This document shows, piece by piece, positions 14,907-21,665 of a stretch of 23,229 nucleotides of DNA. Source of the DNA: Lachnoclostridium sp. UBA903 (GTDB taxonomy: Bacteria; Bacillota; Clostridia; Lachnospirales; Lachnospiraceae). Position 1 is the stretch's first letter, and the number at the start of each line of letters is the position of its first letter. The translations under genes were made by a program, and so were the position numbers. The stretch spans positions 3,950 to 27,178 of the forward strand of contig DBEP01000001.1 of assembly GCA_002294045.1 (NCBI GenBank). Reading direction: 5' to 3'. The notes below the pieces were generated by a model. The model saw only the letters and a list, made by a program, of their open reading frames with translations, was not told where the DNA came from and searched no databases.

Positions 14907-15335
14907 ATGAAAAATTTGTTTAAGAAGCTTGTTGGAATCGTGGCCGCACTGGCTATCGTGGCAGCGGTAATAGGACCGGGGGTTACTGCCGAGGCAGCCG
15001 TAGTTTCCGATTATACATGGGAATTCAGAGCTGGGAGCAGTTGGCAGACGGTACCTGCCGATATGAAAGTAGCCATAGCCAGCATAGAGTATGACGGAAC
15101 CAATCTTACCATAACCTCTGCCGGAGAAGTGGAAATCAGAGGAGTTCTTGGTGAGATCGTAACCATCCGGCAGACAGATTCTTCAGGGAATTTTATTGGC
15201 GGAAATCTTTTACAGCCCAATGGTAAAGCGGTAATTTCCAATGTATCGGAGCCTTTTTATGTATACTTTGATATTGAGTTGGAGACTGGAAGCCATTCGG
15301 CTATTTATACAAGAATATCTAATTTGATTTATTAA
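14907..15335 (+). CDS. Small secreted protein, unknown function
   Basis: Predicted 142 residues with a clear signal peptide ('MKNLFKKLVGIVAALAIVAA' then 'VIGPGVTAEA|A', cleavage near residue 31) and a mature domain of about 110 residues rich in alternating beta-type residues, with no cysteine, no wall anchor and no membrane segment. It is not obviously a NEAT domain: the 'SMxN' and closing motifs are missing. An excellent binding site (AGAAAGGAG) precedes it and only 22 bp separate it from the giant wall protein, so the two are co-expressed and it may be a secreted partner. I do not recognise the family. Confidence 0.75.
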   Translation: MKNLFKKLVGIVAALAIVAAVIGPGVTAEAAVVSDYTWEFRAGSSWQTVPADMKVAIASIEYDGTNLTITSAGEVEIRGVLGEIVTIRQTDSSGNFIGGNLLQPNGKAVISNVSEPFYVYFDIELETGSHSAIYTRISNLIY

Positions 15336-15357
15336 TCTATAGAATGAGAGGAACACG

Positions 15358-18300
15358 ATGCCAAAAAACATAATAAAGAAGCTTATACCTTTTATTTTAG
15401 TTTTTACATTAGTGCTTCCTTCCACTCTGGGTCAGACTCTCCCTGTCGTTGCCGCAGACAATGACGGGGAGTCTGTGCTTCTTGCAGAAGCAGCCGGTGC
15501 GGAAGAGGAGGGGGCGGAAGAAACCCCTGAAGATGAAAAAGCTGATATAGGTGAAGAGGCCGAAGAAAATATTTCAAGCGGGGAGACAAATTTGGAAGAG
15601 GAGAGTACTCCGGAGACGGAGGATGCCTCTGGAGAAGAGAGTACTTTGGAAACAGAGACTGTTTCTGAGGAAGGGAATGCTTTAGAAGCATTAACTGCTT
15701 CGGAAGAAATTACTGATTTTGAAGAGGAAATGTATGCAGAAGGACTGGCGGAAGATATCTATGCAGTTCCTTTTAAAAGTTATGCTGTGGTTACCAACAG
15801 CAGCAGGGCTCAGGACTCGATTAGCTATGCTATGCCGGCATGGAATGAAAGAGCGATGGTAAAAGTGGCTTCCGGAGGAGCTGTTTCGGTTACCTTTCAG
15901 ATTTACAATTCCGTACCTTATGATGCTATTCAGGTAATGAAATTGGAGGAAAGTGAAAAATTAACCTTTGGTGTGGCCACTCCGGAAAGAAATGGAAACA
16001 GAGCTCTGGCTGGTATTCCAATGGGAACCTTTAATGTGGATGAAGATTATCTTGCTGCAAATCCGACCATAGCAGAACAATGGTTTTCAGCGGATAATAA
16101 TGGGATATATGATGACTTGGCAGTGGTGAGCCGGGATTCCGAAAGCGGATATACCTATCTTACTGTGAATCTTGACAGTACAGACCGGCTGAATAATAAA
16201 ATGGTAGTTAAGATTTTTTGCGGAAGTTATACAGAATACCCGGTAAGTACCAATTTCTTTGTTTTTGATTTGGATAATATAGTTAGAATACCGGATCCTG
16301 TAGAATTCAATTCAGGAACTAAATCGGTGCAGATAAGCGATGTCCGGGGAAATAGCCCGGATTACGGAACTTCCAATCTGGTTACCGATGATATACTGGT
16401 TAACGTTCAGAAGCTTTTTGGAACGGTTGAGGCGGTAAAAGGGGAAAATGATACGCTGACCATTGCGGGAGCTCTGAATCCGGAAGCTTTTGAAGGCATA
16501 TACGGTGTCAGGTATATCCGAAAATTGGTGAATAAAGTAAATCCTGCACCGGATGATCCGGATTTGGGAGTCGGATTTTATTTTCATCCCTATTATAAGG
16601 CAAGCTTTCAAAATCTGGATATCTCCGGCGACCGGTTTGAGATTACCTTTGACCTTACCACTGAGAATCTGGTGTTCGGGGTTCCTTTAAGCATAAAGAC
16701 TCAGGACGGACTGTCAACAGAGCTTCCATCTTCCGATGAGGAATTGGATAAACTATCTTCTGCTTATGTTATGCTTCATATACTGGAAGAGGTATTGCCT
16801 GTTGAACTTGAGGAGGCAGACGGAGAAATCAGACTGGTTACGGACACTTCCGTAATGCCGGAAGGGTACGGGTTTTATGTCAGTCAGAATGTTGAGGACT
16901 TTGCGTTTCCTGATACGTATAAATCTCTGGAAGCTGTAGCTGCCGTAGACGGAAACGGCACCCTAAGTTTCAAGCCGTATAGTTATGAAATCCGCACATC
17001 TTCCGGAACATTTCCTAATCTGGTTAAACCGGTGGAGATTGGGCTCCGGATTCCCGAGGGCTGGTCTGAAGATGAAATTTATGTGACATATATGGATATA
17101 AGGGGAACCGGTTTCGGAAGCAGCAGAATTTATACTCCTTCGCAGCTTACCATAAGAGACGGCTATGTTATTTTTTATGCGGAGAATCCCAGAGGGGAGA
17201 TATACCTGTATCGGCAGAATGTACCTACCGATTTAAATAATCTGGAGGACGGAATCTATACGGTTAGTATATCGGCACTTCATAGCGGCCAGGACGGCAG
17301 GGTATCCATGGCGGATGCAGCCCTGGTTAAGGAAGCTGTCTTAAAGGTAAGTACTGAGGATGGTAAAAAGGTTAAGGAATTGTATCTGGACTTCCAGGTT
17401 ATGAAGTTTGCAGGGATAGACGGATACCTGTCTAATGTGGGTACTTCAGACGCTTATCCGTTTGACGGTAATACGGATGATATAATCTGGGGAGAAGTTC
17501 TTGATTACTTTACGGAGGAGGGAACGGATGATTTACTAATAGATGCGGGCTATAAGCAAGATTTTGATTATACCTTGTATCTGGTGAAATCCGCCAAGAT
17601 CTACTTGCAGGACTATGCCGGGATATACAGTGATACGGAATTGTATAAAAATTATTATCCCGTATATTTTGAGGTTCCCCCCATGGATACGGATCCCAGG
17701 GATGGTATTGGTGCCCAGGCAGTACGTCTTATGATTAATAATTGTATTAGAACGAATGAAAGTGTTCTACCCACCCACCAAAAAACAGTATTAAAAAAAG
17801 CTATTCTGGAAGGAAAGGCCATTAACGGAGAGGTTTATACAACGGAAAGCTTCAATGCCCTGCAGGATGTTATAGCAGCTGCTGAAAATATTTATAGCAG
17901 TAATCCTGACCCGGAGACAATTAAAAGCAATGCGGAAGCAATTCAGGCTGCCATAAACGCCCTTGTGGTGGACGAAAGCAAATTGGCGGATAAAACGCAG
18001 CTGGAGGCTAAACTTTCAGAAGCGAAAGCAATCCCGGAGGTAAATTATACTGCCAGCAGCTATTTAGAGCTTCAGACTGCGATTACAGCGGCTGAAAATA
18101 TATATGAAAAAGAAGCGGCAAGACAGGCAGAAGTGGATGCTCAGGTTGCTGCACTTGAGGCAGCCATAGATGCCCTGGTTTCTGTGAATCTCGGTGCAAC
18201 CCCGCCCTCCCGGCTTCCGGACGGCAAATATACCATTCCCATCCGGTTATGGCATGCCATCAAGGATCAGGCTTCCATGGGGGATGCGGCAGTGGTGAGA

Positions 18301-20349
18301 AAAGGAATACTGGAGATAAAAGACGGCAAGGCAACCCTGAAAGTGGAGATGCTGCCTTTAACCTTTGCCGGACTGACCGGATATTTAATGCAGTTTAATA
18401 TTTTAAACGATTACACCATAGGTACCAGCGGTTATCCGGAAAACTATACCAAGATTCCGGTCACAGTATTGGAAACCCATGATTATGTGGACCAGTATAA
18501 TGCAGAGGATAGTAAGGATGAAATCTGCAGGGGACAGAAATATCCCAAGACCCTCCAATTTGATGTAACCCTGCCGGAATCTACCGGAGTGGATTACACC
18601 TGGGTGCATGTGTATGTACCGGTAATGGGCGAACTGGACAGCGGAGACCAGGAAGCAAGACTTCGTCTGGACTATACCGCCATTGTAAAGCAGGGTGAAC
18701 CTACCATCTCTTTGGATCATGTGTCTTTAAAGCTGACCGTAGGGAATAAGGCCGCTCTTACGGCAGCGGTAACGGATACGGAGGATACGGTTGTATGGAC
18801 TTCCGATAACAGTGCCGTGGCCGCGGTGGACAATGCCGGCATGGTAACTGCCGCAGCCCCGGGAACAGCAACCATTACGGCAGCCGCAGGAGCAATTTCG
18901 GCCTTCTGTATTGTAACGGTTACCGCAGAGGATGCGGGCAGCGGAACAGAAAACGGCGGCGGTTCCGGAAACTCCGGCGGTTCAGACGGTGATTGGAAAG
19001 ACGGAACCTATTCCATTCCGGTAAAACTATGGCATGCCCAAAAGGATCAGGCTTCCATGGGAAATGCGGCCCTGACTCAAACGGCCAAGCTAGTGATAAA
19101 GGATGGGGAAGGAACCTTATATATTACCTTCAAGGCTATGACCTATCTCGGCAAGAAAGGATATCTGGCCGAACTGAATCCTTCTACCGTTATCAGCACC
19201 TATAATGTAGTGGACCAGTTCAACAGTGACAAGAGTACCGATGATCGGGTCAGGGGGATAAAATACCCCAAGCTGCTGGCAGTACCGGTTATTCCGGGTG
19301 AGGAATATACCGATGTCAACGTATATGTGCCGGTAATGGGAAGCCTGGGTGTGGGAGAACAGGACGCCAGATTAAAATTGTATTGGTCTTCCGCAAAATA
19401 TGTTTCCAGTTCTACCAAGCTGGAAAGTGCCGCTTCGGATGATGATTTGTATTTTGAAGACGGTAAAGCCGTTGAAGGAACAGGTGAGGAATCCGAGGAA
19501 GAATTAGCGGAGGAAACCAAAGAACTTGTTACGGTAGACGGAGTAAATTATTTTTATGAGAACGGCGAGAAACTAATCTCCCAGCTTATCACCTATGCCG
19601 GAACGAAATATTATGTAGGAGAAGACGGAGCCGTGCTGGTTTCCCAGTTTATCACCCATGGCGGCAATAAATACTATGCCACGGAAAGCGGCGCCATAGC
19701 TGCCTCCGTTATGATAACTGATAATAATAAACTTTATTATGCCGATAAAGAGGGCGTGATAGTAATCTCCGATATGATAGATTATGAAGGTAAAAAGTAC
19801 TATGCGTGGAAAACCGGACGGATAGCGGTCACTGCTATTGTAACCTATCAGGATAATAAATATTATGCCGGTAAGGATGGTGCTATTGCAACCTCCTCAA
19901 TGGTAACCTATAAAGGTAAAAACTATTACGCCTATAAGACGGGCAGGATAGCGACTTCAGCCATGGTAACTCATGACGGCAAAAAATATTATGCTTATAA
20001 GACGGGCAGAATAGCGACGTCTGCCATGGTAACTCATAACGGCAAAAAGTACTACGCTTATAAAACCGGACGGATAGCCGCCTCAACCATGGTAACCTAT
20101 AAAGGTAAAAACTATTATGCGTGGAAAACCGGACGGATAGCGACTTCAGCCATAGTAACCTATAAGGGTAAAGACTATTATGCATGGAAAACCGGACGAA
20201 TAGCCACTTCAGTCATGGTAACCTATAAGGGCAAAAAATACTATGCAGGAAAAACCGGTGAAATAGTTACTTCAAAGTGGGTTACTATCGGTAAAGCAAA
20301 ATATTATTTTGACAAAACCGGAAAACTGACCAAAACAATAAAAATATAG
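15358..20349 (+). CDS. Giant exported NEAT-domain protein with wall-binding repeats
   Basis: Predicted 1663 residues. In order: signal peptide (about 1-34); Glu/Ser/Thr-rich acidic stretch (about 40-125); an unassigned beta-rich region (about 135-620); a divergent NEAT domain (about 627-795, 'GRVSMADAAL'); two FIVAR-like three-helix domains (about 807-871 and 877-942); NEAT 2 (about 953-1111, 'DQASMGDAAV'); a Big2 Ig-like domain (about 1115-1190); a Gly/Ser linker; NEAT 3 (about 1212-1344, 'DQASMGNAAL'); an acidic linker; and thirteen 21-residue repeats (1389-1663) resembling choline-binding-type cell-wall repeats. NEAT domains generally capture heme at Gram-positive surfaces, but all three here have Gln at the position expected for the first conserved heme Tyr. 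It is probably a surface adhesin/receptor held to wall polymer non-covalently. GAGAGG at 15346-15351 sets the start. Confidence 0.85.
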   Translation: MPKNIIKKLIPFILVFTLVLPSTLGQTLPVVAADNDGESVLLAEAAGAEEEGAEETPEDEKADIGEEAEENISSGETNLEEESTPETEDASGEESTLETETVSEEGNALEALTASEEITDFEEEMYAEGLAEDIYAVPFKSYAVVTNSSRAQDSISYAMPAWNERAMVKVASGGAVSVTFQIYNSVPYDAIQVMKLEESEKLTFGVATPERNGNRALAGIPMGTFNVDEDYLAANPTIAEQWFSADNNGIYDDLAVVSRDSESGYTYLTVNLDSTDRLNNKMVVKIFCGSYTEYPVSTNFFVFDLDNIVRIPDPVEFNSGTKSVQISDVRGNSPDYGTSNLVTDDILVNVQKLFGTVEAVKGENDTLTIAGALNPEAFEGIYGVRYIRKLVNKVNPAPDDPDLGVGFYFHPYYKASFQNLDISGDRFEITFDLTTENLVFGVPLSIKTQDGLSTELPSSDEELDKLSSAYVMLHILEEVLPVELEEADGEIRLVTDTSVMPEGYGFYVSQNVEDFAFPDTYKSLEAVAAVDGNGTLSFKPYSYEIRTSSGTFPNLVKPVEIGLRIPEGWSEDEIYVTYMDIRGTGFGSSRIYTPSQLTIRDGYVIFYAENPRGEIYLYRQNVPTDLNNLEDGIYTVSISALHSGQDGRVSMADAALVKEAVLKVSTEDGKKVKELYLDFQVMKFAGIDGYLSNVGTSDAYPFDGNTDDIIWGEVLDYFTEEGTDDLLIDAGYKQDFDYTLYLVKSAKIYLQDYAGIYSDTELYKNYYPVYFEVPPMDTDPRDGIGAQAVRLMINNCIRTNESVLPTHQKTVLKKAILEGKAINGEVYTTESFNALQDVIAAAENIYSSNPDPETIKSNAEAIQAAINALVVDESKLADKTQLEAKLSEAKAIPEVNYTASSYLELQTAITAAENIYEKEAARQAEVDAQVAALEAAIDALVSVNLGATPPSRLPDGKYTIPIRLWHAIKDQASMGDAAVVRKGILEIKDGKATLKVEMLPLTFAGLTGYLMQFNILNDYTIGTSGYPENYTKIPVTVLETHDYVDQYNAEDSKDEICRGQKYPKTLQFDVTLPESTGVDYTWVHVYVPVMGELDSGDQEARLRLDYTAIVKQGEPTISLDHVSLKLTVGNKAALTAAVTDTEDTVVWTSDNSAVAAVDNAGMVTAAAPGTATITAAAGAISAFCIVTVTAEDAGSGTENGGGSGNSGGSDGDWKDGTYSIPVKLWHAQKDQASMGNAALTQTAKLVIKDGEGTLYITFKAMTYLGKKGYLAELNPSTVISTYNVVDQFNSDKSTDDRVRGIKYPKLLAVPVIPGEEYTDVNVYVPVMGSLGVGEQDARLKLYWSSAKYVSSSTKLESAASDDDLYFEDGKAVEGTGEESEEELAEETKELVTVDGVNYFYENGEKLISQLITYAGTKYYVGEDGAVLVSQFITHGGNKYYATESGAIAASVMITDNNKLYYADKEGVIVISDMIDYEGKKYYAWKTGRIAVTAIVTYQDNKYYAGKDGAIATSSMVTYKGKNYYAYKTGRIATSAMVTHDGKKYYAYKTGRIATSAMVTHNGKKYYAYKTGRIAASTMVTYKGKNYYAWKTGRIATSAIVTYKGKDYYAWKTGRIATSVMVTYKGKKYYAGKTGEIVTSKWVTIGKAKYYFDKTGKLTKTIKI
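19522..20346 (+). repeat. Thirteen tandem 63-bp repeats encoding wall-binding modules
   Basis: Each unit encodes 21 residues of the form '[MI]VTYKGKxYYAxKTGRIATSA'. Units 1-4 are diverged, units 5-12 are close, and units 7-9 are nearly identical in DNA (about 19900-20085), pointing to recent internal duplication. The YY/G/T pattern resembles the CW_binding_1 (choline-binding) family, but the usual conserved Trp is replaced mostly by Tyr, Gly or Trp at another place, so the ligand may differ. Copy number is likely to vary between strains. Confidence 0.85.
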
Positions 20350-20443
20350 GTTCAGGCGTTTTATCACCATTTGCGGCCCCGGGCAACCGTGTCGCATAGC
20401 CTCATCCTATTGAGCAGGGTGTATATAATAAAAAAGAAAGGAA

Positions 20444-20520
20444 GGGACTGTTGTAAAAAGTTATATAGACTGAACTTGTGTCGGAATATAATTTTTATTT
20501 CTTGAATTTTGCAACAGTCC
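20444..20520. repeat. 77-bp inverted-repeat element with IS6-like ends
   Basis: GGGACTGTTGTAAAA (20444-20458) and TTTTGCAACAGTCC (20507-20520) are inverted copies. The ends resemble insertion-sequence termini of the GGxxCTGTTGCAAA type, and matching single ends occur at 10640 and 21571. It contains a TATAAT (20487-20492) that might seed a promoter. It is non-coding, and it lacks a T-tract, so it is not a clear terminator. Nothing else recognisable lies in 20350-20443. Confidence 0.55.
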
Positions 20521-20532
20521 TGCAATGGGTAA

Positions 20533-20643
20533 AGGGTTGAAAGAAAATATAAATTACAGAAAGGATGCCATAAAAGAATTCTTTCAACCTATTTATTTAT
20601 GGCAGTACCGCAAGCAGGCTTGCGGTATGCAATGGGTGTAAAG
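20533..20643 (+). ncRNA. Structured leader RNA with predicted H-type pseudoknot, copy 2
   Basis: P1: GGGTTGAAAGAA (20534-20545) with TTCTTTCAACCT (20579-20590), 12 pairs. The P1 loop contains the conserved AGAAAGGATGCC, of which TGCCATAAA (20566-20574) pairs with TTTATGGCA (20596-20604) to form a 9-bp pseudoknot. P3: TACCGCAAG (20606-20614) with CTTGCGGTA (20619-20627), loop CAGG. The tail TGCAATGGGTGTAAAG reaches the ATG. The word TGCAATGGGT also stands just 5' of P1 (20521-20530). The GCA of the pseudoknot strand could alternatively pair with TGC after P3, a possible switch, also present in copy 1. Confidence 0.7.
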
Positions 20644-21489
20644 ATGAAAAAAAGATTAATTTTATTTGGAATGGCCGCCCTGGTGGCATCGGGAATCATT
20701 CTCCATTCGCCGGCAGCTCTGGCACAGAGCAGCACGGCTGGCCTCCAGGCTGCGTCCGCAGTCTCCAAGGAAGTAAGCAGTCTGGAAGACGGAACCTACC
20801 AGGTTCAGGTGAATTTGTGGAATGCTACTGCCGATAAAGCCTCTATGGGAAATGCGGCGTTAAATCCTGCCGCTGTTCTGACCGTAAAGAACGGAAAAGG
20901 AACTCTGAAGCTGGAATTTAAGGGTATGACCTTTGCAGGAATGACCGGCTATTTATCGCAGTTGGATTTAATGACAAATATTGAATATAATGAATTTTCC
21001 TATCCGGAAAAGTACGATACAATTCCGGCCACGGTAATTTCCACTCATGATTATGTGGATGAATACAATAGTGAGAATAGTACCGATGACAGGGTCAGAG
21101 GGAAAAAATATCCCAAAGAACTGTCAATTCCGGTAGAACCGGGCCAGGAATATACCTGGGTACATGTGTATGTACCGGTAATGGGCAGCTTCGGCGCAGG
21201 CGACCAGGAAGCCCGAATCAAGGTGGATTACAGTACAATTAAAAAGGTAGTGGAAGAAGTAAAACCCACTCTTACTTTAAAGAAAGCAAGCTTTTCAATA
21301 GCGGTGGGGAAAACGGCGACAATTAAAGCAACCGCCGCACCAACCGGCACCATTACCTATAAATCCGCAAATACCAAGATTGCCACGGTAAGTAAAAAAG
21401 GTGTTATAAAGGCAGTAAAAAAAGGAACGGTCAAAATTGCCGTAACTTGTAATGGCGTGAAAAAAATCGTAACGGTAAAGGTAAAGTAA
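20644..21489 (+). CDS. Secreted NEAT-Big2 protein
   Basis: Predicted 281 residues. A signal peptide (1-27, ending 'AALA') fixes the start at 20644; an earlier in-frame ATG lies inside the pseudoknot RNA. One NEAT domain (about 47-199) has the motif 'DKASMGNAAL', the hydrophobic 'GMTFAGMTGYLSQL', an insertion with 'DYVDEYNSENS', and closes with 'VHVYVPVMGSFGAGDQEARI'. A Big2-like Ig domain follows (about 208-281). There is no LPxTG, wall repeat or TM helix, so it is probably released and could shuttle a ligand to the wall-bound NEAT proteins encoded on either side. Heme ligation by the usual YxxxY is not possible because those positions are Gly and Gln. No strong Shine-Dalgarno is seen beyond GGGTG in the RNA tail. 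Confidence 0.88.
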   Translation: MKKRLILFGMAALVASGIILHSPAALAQSSTAGLQAASAVSKEVSSLEDGTYQVQVNLWNATADKASMGNAALNPAAVLTVKNGKGTLKLEFKGMTFAGMTGYLSQLDLMTNIEYNEFSYPEKYDTIPATVISTHDYVDEYNSENSTDDRVRGKKYPKELSIPVEPGQEYTWVHVYVPVMGSFGAGDQEARIKVDYSTIKKVVEEVKPTLTLKKASFSIAVGKTATIKATAAPTGTITYKSANTKIATVSKKGVIKAVKKGTVKIAVTCNGVKKIVTVKVK

Positions 21490-21518
21490 TCATTTCAGCT
21501 ATCCGACCGAATGTGCAC

Positions 21519-21540
21519 GGGCTGCTTCAGCCCATAAAAA
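21519..21540 (+). terminator. Possible weak terminator after the NEAT-Big2 gene
   Basis: GGGCTG and CAGCCC form a 6-bp stem with a CTT loop, followed by ATAAAAAC. There is no T-run, so it may only be an RNA-stability hairpin. A TATAAT nearby (about 21564-21569) has no convincing -35. Confidence 0.3.
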
Positions 21541-21570
21541 CAGTAGTTGTCAGTTGATAGGGGATATAAT

Positions 21571-21604
21571 GGGGTTGTTGCAAAATGCTTAACACACTCT
21601 AAGG
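21571..21604. repeat. Solo repeat ends fused
   Basis: GGGGTTGTTGCAAAAT (21571-21586) resembles the IS6-like ends at 20444-20520, and AACACACTCTAAGG (21591-21604) resembles the MITE terminus at the left edge of the window. The junction looks like remnants of two repeat types side by side. Confidence 0.35.
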
Positions 21605-21665
21605 AGAAGCTTGGGTTTGTTAAGGCTGTTTCGCAGCAGCCTCTTTCAAAGAAGAAAGGAACATA

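Noticed and set aside
15404..15691. Open frame on the minus strand opposite the acidic region of the giant protein
   Set aside because: It is an antisense shadow of Glu-rich codons (Leu/Pro/Phe-rich product) without a binding site.
19522..20346. CRISPR-like array
   Set aside because: The 63-bp periodicity is in frame and encodes a protein repeat; there are no distinct spacers.
20599..20643. Earlier ATG starts (20599 and 20632) for the NEAT-Big2 protein
   Set aside because: They lie inside the pseudoknot RNA and would put extra residues before a normal signal peptide beginning at 20644.
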